Source of the DNA: [Clostridium] fimetarium
GTDB lineage: Bacteria; Bacillota; Clostridia; Lachnospirales; Lachnospiraceae
Reading direction: 5' to 3'
Length of the DNA: 64,000 nt
NCBI RefSeq assembly: GCF_900111235.1
Contig: NZ_FOJI01000009.1
Coordinates: 1-64,000 of the forward strand
Position 1 is the first letter of the stretch, and every line of letters begins with the position of its first letter. Below the pieces are notes generated by a model, which did no database searches, was not told the DNA's origin, and saw nothing but the letters and a program-made list of their open reading frames with translations. Position numbers and translations under genes: made by a program. Shown one piece after another: positions 1-11,306 of this stretch.

Positions 1-145
1 ACAAATCTATTGATTTGCATTACCGTTCGTTTATTTTGAAATTCTTTTATAGAATTTTCAAGGTTGTTTTACTATTTAGTTATCAATGTTCAATTGGCTT
101 TCGCCTTGTTGTTTATTCGCTATCGCTTTATGCGACAACTTCTTA
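1..145 (-). other. Probable rRNA operon leader (5' part of an rrn transcript leaving the window)
   Basis: This stretch lies downstream, on the minus strand, of two consensus promoters and has no credible ORF. Its minus-strand sequence reads like a Firmicute rrn leader, with short GC-containing hairpins (for example TTGTCGCATAAAGCGATAGCG) and a run resembling the boxA neighbourhood. The 16S gene itself would start left of position 1 and is not visible. The assignment rests on the promoter architecture and on the common placement of rRNA operons beside gyrA in Clostridia, so it is inference. Confidence 0.55.
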
Positions 146-174
146 AGTATATAACACCCATCAGCATTTGTCAA
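146..174 (-). promoter_or_regulatory. rrn-type promoter P2
   Basis: On the minus strand TTGACA (174-169) is followed after exactly 17 bases by TATACT (151-146). This is a near-perfect sigma-A promoter pointing to the left edge. It is the second of two strong tandem promoters, as is typical of rRNA operons. Confidence 0.75.
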
Positions 175-258
175 CAACTTTTTAATTAATATTTTGTAAT
201 TAGTTTGTTGTAATTAATCACTTATAATCAATTTCGAATTGGTTCTTCGGGGAAGTTT

Positions 259-287
259 ATGATAACATTCCACGTTGCTTCTGTCAA
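259..287 (-). promoter_or_regulatory. rrn-type promoter P1
   Basis: On the minus strand TTGACA (287-282) is followed after 17 bases by TATCAT (264-259). It lies 113 bp upstream of a second promoter of the same orientation. The doublet has the P1/P2 layout of stable-RNA operons. Confidence 0.7.
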
Positions 288-334
288 GGCTTATTACAAA
301 AAAATAACAAGCTTTTCGCCTGTTAAACTTTAAA

Positions 335-382
335 GGAGAAGGAAGGATTTGAACCATTACATTTCTATTCAATAAGAAATGT
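335..382 (-). pseudogene. tRNA remnant (3' half of a class II tRNA)
   Basis: On the minus strand a hairpin like a long variable arm (ACATTTCT/AGAAATGT, 359-382) is followed by a T-loop motif (GGTTCAAATCC) and by CTTCTCC, which resembles the 3' acceptor strand of tRNA-Ser. No matching 5' acceptor, D arm or clear anticodon arm can be found upstream, and the T stem has mismatches. This looks like a decayed tRNA-Ser copy; chance similarity cannot be excluded. Confidence 0.3.
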
Positions 383-829
383 TGTGGCCTATACCATACT
401 ATCTCTATATAATAATAATCAATGTCATATATAATTTTAATTACCTTCTGCTAAGTTGCAATCAAGCACATATCAGTGGGTACTTGAAGATAATATCAGA
501 TTTTCCAATAAATCGCAAGTACTTTTTTATATTTCTTTCAATTACTTTGTACTTCTTTGAATTACTTTCAATTTGCATTAGATTTTAATATCCAGCACAA
601 TATTTAAATTCTATAATTTCTACCACTTAATTCTAACCCTTGCCTTATTAAAATGCTATCACAACTAACCGCTATCGCTTTCTATTAACATAGAATATTC
701 TTATCAATAGCAATATCATATAAGCATTTGCAAAAGTATAGAATCAGCTGTTGAACAAAAAAAAGTTTATAGGCAACTAACACCTATAAACTCTAATTTT
801 TGAAACTATATTATCTCTTAATTCATGAG

Positions 830-917
830 CGGAGAAAGAGGGATTCGAACCCTCGCGCCGCGCAAACGACCTACACCCTTAGCAGGGGCGCCTCTTCGGC
901 CTCTTGAGTATTTCTCC
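830..917 (-). tRNA. tRNA-Ser(GCT)
   Basis: The minus strand folds as a class II tRNA. The acceptor GGAGAAA pairs with TTTCTCC, the discriminator is G, and the anticodon loop contains GCT (reads AGC/AGU). There is a long GC-rich variable arm, and the T arm is GAGGG-TTCGAAT-CCCTC. The CCA end is not encoded. It lies upstream of the rrn promoters in the same orientation. Confidence 0.95.
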
Positions 918-1165
918 GAATTCCAAATAATATGAATTTTTCGTATGAACTCTTGTCACACGCAAAGCTGATTATATCAAACATATAAGTGAAAGTCAAT
1001 TACATTTTATCAATTATTTGATTTTTATTATACATACTTACCTTTATACTAATAACTATGGAATAATTGTGCCAATTACGTTAATTGACTTGATTTTATA
1101 TTATATAGAATATGTGATAATCTATTAGAAAATTCGTTTAATTAACCTTCTAGTATAAAATAAAT
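918..1165. other. Intergenic, no gene seen
   Basis: AT-rich sequence between the tRNA-Ser gene and the hairpin at 1166. No ORF with a ribosome binding site, tRNA or repeat is visible. It presumably contains the tRNA-Ser promoter, but no single convincing -35/-10 pair stands out. Confidence 0.5.
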
Positions 1166-1206
1166 ATAAGGAATAGGTATTTTGATCTAGAATGTCTATT
1201 CCTTAT
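1166..1206 (-). terminator. Hairpin, probable terminator
   Basis: A perfect 11-bp inverted repeat, ATAAGGAATAG/CTATTCCTTAT, with a 19-base loop. It lies just beyond the remnant gene at 1251-1635. The minus-strand continuation is T-rich but broken, so termination would be modest. Confidence 0.5.
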
Positions 1207-1250
1207 ATTCCTTATATTCATTGATTTAATATTATTTATAGATCTTCTAA

Positions 1251-1635
1251 TTATTTGTATAAATGATACTTTTTCTTCTTAGCTGTTATGAAGGCAATAC
1301 ATGCTTCACCTAACAATGATACTACAAATATTATATCTGATGAATCACTTGTTTTTGGTGATGTTTTAGCTTCATCTGCATATACATCTGGAGCTGGAGC
1401 TGATACTGGAATTGGAACAGTTTATTTTCATCTAAATATACACTTTAATGGTCCTTGCTGGACCACTAACGCTGTTTGTCTGCTTAACAAATACATATGG
1501 TCCTTCTATTATATTTGATTCTTATGCGCCTACAAACACTACCGTCCATATTGATGATACTATTAATAATATCATTGTTGTAAAAATTATTATTAATCTC
1601 TTTTTATTCATTTTACTACTTACATTTTCTTTCAT
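1251..1635 (-). pseudogene. Decayed gene for a small secreted, sortase-type anchored surface protein
   Basis: The minus strand begins with ATG at 1635 and encodes a signal-peptide-like start (MNKKR then a long hydrophobic run), then hits an in-frame TAA after 37 codons. The same frame continues for about 29 codons to a TAG. A +1/-1 shift then leads into a tail of VSAPAPDVYADEAK, SPKTSD, a hydrophobic segment, KKKKYHLYK and stop. That tail has the layout of a sortase anchor (LPXTG-like motif, membrane span, basic end). One stop and one frameshift separating a plausible secretion signal from a plausible anchor indicate a broken gene. The middle is too short to name a function. Confidence 0.55.
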
Positions 1636-1759
1636 GCTGTCTTCTATTATTTAATCGATTGATTATAAAATTTTTCTGTTTCGTTTCCTTATAATGCTCT
1701 GTTTTTAAATTTTCTGTTTTGTAATACTATATTTTCTCTTAATTATTTTCTTTTTTCAA

Positions 1760-1802
1760 TAAAAAAGTAGGCACATGTTTAATATTAAACATGTGACCTA
1801 CT
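1760..1802 (-). terminator. Terminator of the fumarase operon
   Basis: A long hairpin, AGTAGG then the perfect palindrome CACATGTTTAAT/ATTAAACATGTG then CCTACT. On the minus strand it is followed by a run of six T. It sits about 40 bp after the beta-subunit stop codon. Confidence 0.8.
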
Positions 1803-1839
1803 CTTTCGTAATTGTATCTATAGTACCTATTATATCCAT

Positions 1840-2391
1840 TCACTCTATGAAATATTCCTTAATTGCTGTTTCATATAGATTATTTCCTTCGCTATCGATT
1901 ACTACGATTACTGGAAAGTTCTCAACTTCTAGTTCTCTAATCGCTTCTGTTCCTAAATCATCGTATGCAATTACGGTTGATTTGGTAATTCTTTGTGAAA
2001 GCAATGCGCCAGCTCCCCCTACCGCTGCAAAATATACAGCTCCATTTCTAATAATCGCTTCTTTGACTGCTTCACTTCTTTTTCCTTTTCCAATCATTCC
2101 TTTAAGCCCTAAGTCAAGAAGTGACGGTGCATATTTATCCATACGACTTGAGGTTGTTGGACCTGCCGAACCGATAGGCCTACCTTCTCTAGCTGGTGAT
2201 GGTCCCATATAATATATAATATTATTTTTCATCTCTATCGGTAGGTTCTCACTATTTTGTAATGCCTCATACATTCTCTTATGAGCAGCATCCCTTGCTG
2301 AATAAATGATTCCTGAAATATATACATAATCTCCAGCTCTCAAAGCCTTCGCATCCTCATTACTAATTGGTGCTTTTACATACTTGTCCAT
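1840..2391 (-). CDS. fumB: Class I fumarate hydratase, beta (C-terminal) subunit
   Basis: 183-residue protein of the iron-sulfur hydro-lyase family, tartrate/fumarate subfamily, beta subunit, partner of the alpha subunit encoded just upstream. Together they interconvert fumarate and (S)-malate in the cytoplasm; a related diacid such as tartrate cannot be excluded. Seen in the sequence: the conserved GPSPAREGRPIGSAGPTTSSRMD block, KGMIGKG and the glycine-rich AVGGAGAL segment. The start is set at ATG 2391, which has GAGG about 8 bases upstream; an upstream in-frame start would lack this. The strong hairpin at 1760-1802 ends the operon. Two-subunit oxygen-sensitive fumarases are usual in anaerobic Clostridia. 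Confidence 0.9.
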   Translation of the reverse strand: MDKYVKAPISNEDAKALRAGDYVYISGIIYSARDAAHKRMYEALQNSENLPIEMKNNIIYYMGPSPAREGRPIGSAGPTTSSRMDKYAPSLLDLGLKGMIGKGKRSEAVKEAIIRNGAVYFAAVGGAGALLSQRITKSTVIAYDDLGTEAIRELEVENFPVIVVIDSEGNNLYETAIKEYFIE

Positions 2392-2544
2392 TTTTTTCCT
2401 CGTTTCTATCACGGTTATCCACAAATCTAATATAATTCATCAAATATTGTGGATAATGATATATTTTCTTCTATATAAAATGTTTGATTCTCAAAACCAT
2501 TTCTGGTTTCTATATCACTTTGTATCACTCTATATCACTTTACT

Positions 2545-3387
2545 TTATATCACTCTACGTACATGCCTATTAACGTGGCAACATATATTAACTCCTACTG
2601 GAAGACCAGCAATATGCGTTGGATATGTTTCTATATTTACCGCAAGTGCTGTTTTTGTACCACCTAATCCTCCTGGTCCGATTCCAAGCTTATTGATTTT
2701 TTCTAATAACTCAACTTCAAGGTCACGCACATATGGAATTGATGATAATTCTTCAAGATTTCTTGTTAGCGCTTTTTTTGCAAGAATCGCACATTTTTCA
2801 AAGGTACCGCCTATACCTACACCAACTACCATTGGAGGACAAGCATTAGGGCCAGCATCTTTTACTGCTGTCAGAACTGCTTCTTTAACTCCTTCAATTC
2901 CATCCGCAGGTTTTAACATAAACACACGACTCATATTCTCACTTCCAAATCCTTTTGGTGCAACTGTAATATCAATCTTATCACCGTCAATAATTTCATA
3001 ATGAATTACCGCTGGTGTATTATCCTTCGTATTTTCTCTAAATATTGGATCTTTTACAACAGACTTTCTTAAATAACCATCAAAATATCCTCGTCTTACA
3101 CCTTCATTTATAGCATTTGTAATATTACCGCCTTCAAAATGAATATCCTGTCCTATTTTTATAAAAATCACTGCCATGCCTGTATCCTGACAAATTGGTA
3201 TCATATCATTAGAAGCTATATCAAGATTTTCTTTTAATTGATTAAGAATTTGCTTTCCAAGCATTGATTTTTCATCTTCAACCGCTTGGTTAAATACTTT
3301 TTTCATATCCTCTGATAGATAATAATTTGCTTCTATACACATTTCCTTAATATTTTCAGTAATAATATCTACTTGTATATTTCTCAC
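2545..3387 (-). CDS. fumA: Class I fumarate hydratase, alpha (N-terminal) subunit
   Basis: 280-residue subunit that carries the [4Fe-4S] cluster of the two-subunit fumarase. Visible cysteine contexts are ICQDTGM (about residue 67), NACPPMVVGVGIGG and VNICCHVNRH near the C terminus, which fit the cluster-ligand positions of the family. The PAVIHYEIIDGD and KGFGSENMS segments are also typical. The start is GTG at 3387 with AGAGG seven bases upstream. A 153-bp gap separates it from the beta subunit on the same strand. Fumarase here and aspartate ammonia-lyase at the right end could link aspartate, fumarate and malate, although the genes are far apart. Confidence 0.9.
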   Translation of the reverse strand: MRNIQVDIITENIKEMCIEANYYLSEDMKKVFNQAVEDEKSMLGKQILNQLKENLDIASNDMIPICQDTGMAVIFIKIGQDIHFEGGNITNAINEGVRRGYFDGYLRKSVVKDPIFRENTKDNTPAVIHYEIIDGDKIDITVAPKGFGSENMSRVFMLKPADGIEGVKEAVLTAVKDAGPNACPPMVVGVGIGGTFEKCAILAKKALTRNLEELSSIPYVRDLEVELLEKINKLGIGPGGLGGTKTALAVNIETYPTHIAGLPVGVNICCHVNRHVRRVI

Positions 3388-3529
3388 AACGATACCTCTT
3401 TCTTATATATTTTAAAATTTAATTTACATAATAAAAATCAAATAACTTTTTCGTATTTCATAGTACCATAGGATAGAAATTTATTCAATGAATGATTACT
3501 TTCCTATAAGAAAATTAGAAGGGACTCCT

Positions 3530-3586
3530 AAAAAAAAATGAATCATATACCACTTTAGTTATTAAACTAAGTAGTATATGATTCAT
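3530..3586 (-). terminator. Terminator of gyrA
   Basis: A nearly perfect hairpin with about 24 bp of stem (ATGAATCATATAC at 3538-3550 pairs with 3574-3586, and the inner bases also pair). On the minus strand it is followed by nine T (3530-3538). It lies about 90 bp past the gyrA stop. Confidence 0.85.
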
Positions 3587-3674
3587 CTTCTCATTATTTC
3601 GTCAGTTATCTAGCGTTCATCTGACTCAACTTTACTATCCATTTCATCTAATGCTTCTTTAATCTCAATTAATT

Positions 3675-6278
3675 TCACTCATCATTACTATCAATTGGGG
3701 TTACTTCATTGTTACTCTCAACGCCGTCTACTTTATCTGTGGTCTCAAGTTCATCTGTTATCTTTATTCCATCCGAAATATCGATATCATCATCTTCTTC
3801 TTCAAAGCCTTCAACTTCGTTATCATTTTCGTCGTTAGGATTACTTCTGATTTTAGAAATTGTTGCTACCTTGATTCCCTTTGCAAGATTAATTAACTTT
3901 ACGCCTGATGTAATTCTTCCAAGTTGTGATATATCTTCCACTTTAAGCCTTATGATTATTCCTTCAGTCGTTATAATCATAATTTCTCTTGTATCATCAA
4001 CCGCTTTAACTCCAATTACATTTCCAGTCTTTTCGTTAATCTTATAACATTTAACACCTTTACCACCACGGTGTTGAACTGTAAATTCTTCTATTAAAGT
4101 TCTCTTACCCATACCGCGTTCGGATACTATAAGAAGAGAATCCCCCTGCGTATTTAACTGCATACCTATTATTTCATCTTCATCAATCAGATTCATACCG
4201 ATAACACCCATAGCACTTCTTCCTGTTGGGCGCACATCTGCTTCTTTGAATCTGATACATTGACCTAGCTTAGTCACAAGAAGAATATCTTTTGTATTAT
4301 CAGTAAGTTTAACTTCAATAAGCTCATCATTTTCTTTCAGTGTAATTGCTTGAATTCCGGTTTTTCTAATATTAGAATACGCGCTAACTGGTGTTTTTTT
4401 AACAATACCTTTTTTAGTCGTCATAAATAAATAATGATCATCTTCATATTCTTTTATTGGAATAACTGCATTTATCTTTTCACCTGGTTGCAACAACAAT
4501 AAGTTGATTATCGCAGTTCCTCTTGCGGTTCTACTAGATTCAGGTATTTCATAAGCTTTGAGTCTATATGTTCTACCTGTATTCGTAAAGAACATTAAGT
4601 AATGATGAGATGTTGTCATCAAAAGATCTTCTATATAATCTTCATCAATCGTCTGCATGCCCTTAATTCCTTTACCACCTCTGTGCTGGCTCTTGAAATT
4701 ATCTGGTGTCATTCTCTTAATGTATCCTAAGTTCGTTCTTGCAATTACTGTGCTTTCATCTGGAATCATATCTTCCATTGTAATATCAAATTCATCAAAT
4801 CCAATTGTAGTCCTTCTAATATCACCAAATTTTGCTTCTATAACCAAAAGTTCTTCTCTGATAAGCATTAGAAGTTTCTTTTCATCTCCAAGAATTGCTA
4901 TTAATTCAGCTATTCTTTCCATTAATTCATTGTGCTCCGCTTCTAGTTTAGCTCTTTCCAAACCTGTTAATGCACGAAGTCTCATATCAACAATAGCTTG
5001 TGCCTGTACCTCAGATAAAGAAAACTTTTCTATCAAACCTTCTTTGGCAATTGTTACATTTTGTGAAGAACGAATAATTCTTATTACTTCTTCTATATTA
5101 TCAAGTGCTATCATTAACCCTTGTAATATATGAGCTCTTTCCTGCGCCTTATTTAGATCGTACTGAGTCCTTCTTGTAACAACTTCCTTCTGATGCATCA
5201 GATAATAATTTAGCATTTGAAATAAATTAAGTACTTTTGGCTCATTATTAACAAGTGCAAGCATTATTACACCAAATGTATCTTGTAACTGCGTATGTTT
5301 GTATAATTGATTTAAAATAACATTTGCATTCACATCTCTTCTAAGTTCTATACAAATTCTCATACCTGTTCTATCTGATTCATCACGTAAATCAGTTATT
5401 CCATCAATCTTTTTATCCCTAACAAGTTCTGCAATTTTTTCAATTAATCTTGCCTTGTTAACCATATATGGAAGTTCCGTTACAATAATTCTATTTTTAT
5501 TATTGTTCATTGGTTCAATATCAGTTATTGCACGAACTCTTATTTTACCACGGCCTGTTCTGTAGGCTTCTTCAATTCCAATTTTACCAAGAATTGTAGC
5601 ACCCGTAGGAAAATCAGGGCCCTTTACGATTGCTAATAATTCATCTATTTCTGTAACTCTATTTTCTAATACTTGATTATCAATAATTTTAACTACAGCA
5701 CTTATTATTTCTCTCAAGTTATGAGGTGGAATATTAGTTGCCATACCTACAGCAATCCCTGATGTACCATTAACTAAAAGGTTCGGATATCTAGCTGGAA
5801 GAACTGTTGGTTCTTTTTCAGTTTCATCAAAGTTTGGAATGAAATCCACAGTATTTTTATTAATATCTGCAAGCATTTCCATGGATATTTTACTTAAACG
5901 AGCTTCTGTATAACGCATGGCAGCTGCACCATCACCATCCACAGATCCAAAATTTCCATGACCGTCAACTAATGGATATCTTGTTGAAAAATCCTGTGCA
6001 AGTTTTACCATGGCCTCATAAATTGATGAATCACCATGAGGATGGTACTTACCCATTGTATCGCCGACAATACGAGCACATTTTCTGTGTGGTTTGTCTG
6101 GACCATTATTTAATTCTATCATTGAAAATAATATTCTTCGTTGAACAGGTTTTAGACCATCTCTTACATCTGGAAGCGCACGAGCAGCAATTACACTCAT
6201 TGCATAATCGATATATGAATTTTCCATTGTTTTCTGAAGGTCAACTTCATGAACTTTATCAAAGATATGTTCATCCAT
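3675..6278 (-). CDS. gyrA: DNA gyrase subunit A
   Basis: 867-residue gyrase A subunit, which with GyrB introduces negative supercoils using ATP. The breakage-reunion domain is intact: the catalytic tyrosine is Tyr123 in [10 protein letters not shown], and the quinolone-determining region reads HGDSSIYE (81-88), with serine at the usual resistance position. The beta-pinwheel C-terminal domain has the GyrA box as QHRGGKG, and that heptapeptide occurs twice, about 200 residues apart. The last roughly 55 residues are a very acidic tail (EEEDDDID). The start is ATG 6278, preceded by AAAGGAAA; 22 further in-frame codons upstream would run into the intergenic inverted repeat. It is last in the dnaA-dnaN-recF-gyrB-gyrA series. 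Confidence 0.97.
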   Translation of the reverse strand: MDEHIFDKVHEVDLQKTMENSYIDYAMSVIAARALPDVRDGLKPVQRRILFSMIELNNGPDKPHRKCARIVGDTMGKYHPHGDSSIYEAMVKLAQDFSTRYPLVDGHGNFGSVDGDGAAAMRYTEARLSKISMEMLADINKNTVDFIPNFDETEKEPTVLPARYPNLLVNGTSGIAVGMATNIPPHNLREIISAVVKIIDNQVLENRVTEIDELLAIVKGPDFPTGATILGKIGIEEAYRTGRGKIRVRAITDIEPMNNNKNRIIVTELPYMVNKARLIEKIAELVRDKKIDGITDLRDESDRTGMRICIELRRDVNANVILNQLYKHTQLQDTFGVIMLALVNNEPKVLNLFQMLNYYLMHQKEVVTRRTQYDLNKAQERAHILQGLMIALDNIEEVIRIIRSSQNVTIAKEGLIEKFSLSEVQAQAIVDMRLRALTGLERAKLEAEHNELMERIAELIAILGDEKKLLMLIREELLVIEAKFGDIRRTTIGFDEFDITMEDMIPDESTVIARTNLGYIKRMTPDNFKSQHRGGKGIKGMQTIDEDYIEDLLMTTSHHYLMFFTNTGRTYRLKAYEIPESSRTARGTAIINLLLLQPGEKINAVIPIKEYEDDHYLFMTTKKGIVKKTPVSAYSNIRKTGIQAITLKENDELIEVKLTDNTKDILLVTKLGQCIRFKEADVRPTGRSAMGVIGMNLIDEDEIIGMQLNTQGDSLLIVSERGMGKRTLIEEFTVQHRGGKGVKCYKINEKTGNVIGVKAVDDTREIMIITTEGIIIRLKVEDISQLGRITSGVKLINLAKGIKVATISKIRSNPNDENDNEVEGFEEEDDDIDISDGIKITDELETTDKVDGVESNNEVTPIDSNDE

Positions 6279-6323
6279 TTTATTTGTTTCCTTTCTGTGT
6301 GAATTGATTTTTATAATTGGGAC

Positions 6324-6414
6324 GGATTGGAATTCCATATACATATGCTTGCAGGCTTAGTTGAGCTAAAGCTCAAGATGCGCCTGCAAACATATGTATA
6401 TGGAATTCCAATCC
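6324..6414. repeat. 33-bp near-perfect inverted repeat between gyrB and gyrA
   Basis: Arms at 6324-6356 and 6382-6414 match at 32 of 33 positions. They enclose a 25-base loop that itself contains the small hairpin TTGAGC-TAAA-GCTCAA (6361-6376). On the minus strand it lies 161 bp after the gyrB stop and ends about 46 bp before the gyrA start. No T run follows, so it is not a canonical terminator. It could act as an attenuating or mRNA-processing hairpin or be a small insertion. Confidence 0.85.
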
Positions 6415-6574
6415 TGCATTCTTTCGAAATAAAAAATGAATTCTTTACATAATTTGAAATTATTCCAACAAATATAATGATTTCACACCGCGCTGAATCC
6501 ACTCTTTAAATTCTCTAGCTTCTTTATTTATTTATTGAATGATTGTCTTTTTCTCATTTATCAAATATTAAATA

Positions 6575-9590
<3,016 letters not shown>

Positions 9591-9642
9591 TCATTTACCA
9601 ACTATTCTTTATTTATTCTTTATTTATTCTTTTAATATCCTT

Positions 9643-9852
9643 TTAAGCTTCAATTTTGATTTGCTTTTCATTAAAAGATACTATATCTCCTGCTCTTAAC
9701 TTTTTACCTCTCTGAAATTCAACATTTCCATTAACTTTCACATAACCATCTAAAATTACATCTTTTGATTCTGCACCTGATTCAACTAACCCAGCAGCTT
9801 TTAGAGCTTGCCCTAATTTTATATATTCTTCTCTTAATTTTATAGTTTCCAT
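9643..9852 (-). CDS. yaaA: S4-domain RNA-binding protein, YaaA/RlbA type
   Basis: 69-residue single S4 domain (KLGQALKAAGLVESGAESKDVILDGYVKVNGN, then RGKKLRAGDIVSF). It occupies the conserved slot between dnaN and recF seen throughout Firmicutes. It probably binds structured RNA on the ribosome or assembly particles; the exact role is not shown by the sequence. GAGGA lies about seven bases before ATG. Confidence 0.9.
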   Translation of the reverse strand: METIKLREEYIKLGQALKAAGLVESGAESKDVILDGYVKVNGNVEFQRGKKLRAGDIVSFNEKQIKIEA

Positions 9853-9905
9853 ACTTATCCTCGTTTCTGCGCATCTTTTAAATTATATTCAATTTGTTTA
9901 TTTAA

Positions 9906-11009
9906 CTAAGCATTAAAATTTACTGGAAGAATAAGATATATATATTTTTCCTCTTTATCTTTTATAAAACAAGGAGCCTTTGAATTAACTAGATATATAC
10001 TTATTTCCTCATCTTCTATTACTCTTAATGCATCAATTAGAAATTTTGGATTAAACCCTATCATAATATCTTTACCTTCTTTTGAGATATCAATATTTTC
10101 ATTCAGTGATCCAATTGCTGAGTTAACTTTTAATTCTAGTGAACCATCTGTCACATTAATGATAATTGGTTTTTTATCATTTTCTTTAATTAATAAGGTC
10201 GCTCTATCGATACAATTTAAAAATTCTTTTTTATTTACAAATATTTTTGTCTCATAATCACTTGATAGCATTTGATTTATTTTAAAGTATTCTCCTTCTA
10301 TTAAGCGAGATACAACAATGGTATTATCAAATTCAAATAAAATATGATTGTTTGTAAAATAAATATTTACTATTGCATCAACATCATTTGATAAAATTTT
10401 ACTTATTTCATTAAGTGTTTTTCCAGGAACAACAACTTTAATGTCGTCTGCTTTTCCATCTAATTTTATTGTTCTTATAGCTATTCTATGACCATCAAGT
10501 GCAACTACTTTCAGTTCATTATCTCTTACTTCAAATAACTCACCTGTCATCATCTTATTATTGTCATTCGCAGCTATTGAAAAAATAGTTTGATTAATAA
10601 CTTCTTTTAGATAAAATTGTGGTATCGTTATACATTTACTTTTTTCAATCATTGGAATATAGGAAAAATCATCTCCTGCTTTACCAGATATATTAAACAT
10701 AGATTTTTCACATGTAATAATTGCGTTATAATTTGAATCTGTTTCTATCGTAATATCATTATCAGGTAATTTTCTAACTATCTCAGAAAATATTTTCGCA
10801 TCTATAGCAATTTTCCCTTTTTCTACAATATCACCTTCTATTTTAGTTTCTATACCGAGTTCCATATCATTTGCTGTAAACTTAATTTCATTAGCAGTAG
10901 CATCAATAAGAATACATTCTAGTATAGACATTGTTGTTCTTGTAGGGACAGCTTTAAGAACTATACCTACCCCTTTTAAAAGATTCGATTTTGTAAATAT
11001 TAATTTCAT
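9906..11009 (-). CDS. dnaN: DNA polymerase III beta subunit (sliding clamp)
   Basis: 367-residue processivity clamp, a homodimeric ring that tethers polymerase and recruits many DNA-acting proteins. Three repeated clamp domains of about 120 residues can be followed along the protein, ending in the conserved KEEKYIYLILPVNF. The start is ATG 11009 (MKLIFTKSNLL), with AAAGGAG about 10 bases upstream. A longer in-frame reading translates the origin's TAG repeats into a threonine run and is rejected. Confidence 0.95.
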   Translation of the reverse strand: MKLIFTKSNLLKGVGIVLKAVPTRTTMSILECILIDATANEIKFTANDMELGIETKIEGDIVEKGKIAIDAKIFSEIVRKLPDNDITIETDSNYNAIITCEKSMFNISGKAGDDFSYIPMIEKSKCITIPQFYLKEVINQTIFSIAANDNNKMMTGELFEVRDNELKVVALDGHRIAIRTIKLDGKADDIKVVVPGKTLNEISKILSNDVDAIVNIYFTNNHILFEFDNTIVVSRLIEGEYFKINQMLSSDYETKIFVNKKEFLNCIDRATLLIKENDKKPIIINVTDGSLELKVNSAIGSLNENIDISKEGKDIMIGFNPKFLIDALRVIEDEEISIYLVNSKAPCFIKDKEEKYIYLILPVNFNA

Positions 11010-11306
11010 TTGTTCATAACTCCTTTCACGTTGTGTGTGGTTAAAAATGGCATATATAATATATATAAATTTAGTAGTAGTAGTAGTAGTAGGTGTGGAT
11101 ATGTTAATAACCACGATGGGGCCAGTAAATATATGAATTTGACCACATTAAAAACTATGTTAAGAACCGACCTTAAGGGTGTGAAAGAATTATGGATAAC
11201 TGTGATTTAGTTAACATAATATTTTAAGGTAAAAAACGGTTAAAAATAATCAACATCATAAGCACATAGTATTAACAGGATATAAAGACTGTTTTGTGGA
11301 TAACTA
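11010..11306. other. oriC: oriC unwinding region with DnaA-trio between dnaA and dnaN
   Basis: In the dnaA-to-dnaN direction this gap holds a perfect DnaA box (TGTGGATAA, 11295-11303), a one-mismatch box (TATGGATAA, 11191-11199), a GC-rich patch (11112-11127) and a box-like TGTGGATAT (11094-11102). It then has seven perfect TAG triplets (11072-11092) and an AT-only stretch (11051-11071). The order box, GC patch, DnaA-trio, AT-rich duplex-unwinding element, and the strand polarity of the triplets, match the basal unwinding system described for Bacillus subtilis. Genes diverge in direction around this point, which supports an origin. Confidence 0.85.

Noticed and set aside
379-588. 69-codon plus-strand ORF near the left edge
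   Set aside because: No ribosome binding site, low-complexity Ile/Tyr/Leu composition, and it runs antisense to the tRNA remnant and the rrn upstream region.
1288-1654. Two plus-strand ORFs of about 70 codons
   Set aside because: The opposite strand carries a coherent signal peptide and sortase-type anchor in broken frames, so these are antisense shadows of a pseudogene.
1775-3001. Plus-strand ORFs of 145 and 205 codons
   Set aside because: Antisense to the two fumarase subunit genes, with no ribosome binding sites or recognisable domains.
6311-6502. 63-codon minus-strand ORF between gyrB and gyrA
   Set aside because: It overlaps the 33-bp inverted repeat, has no ribosome binding site and no protein-like composition.
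11010-11114. N-terminal extension of DnaN with a threonine run
   Set aside because: The threonines are a translation of the TAG repeats in the origin; the conserved start MKLIFT with a ribosome binding site is at 11009.
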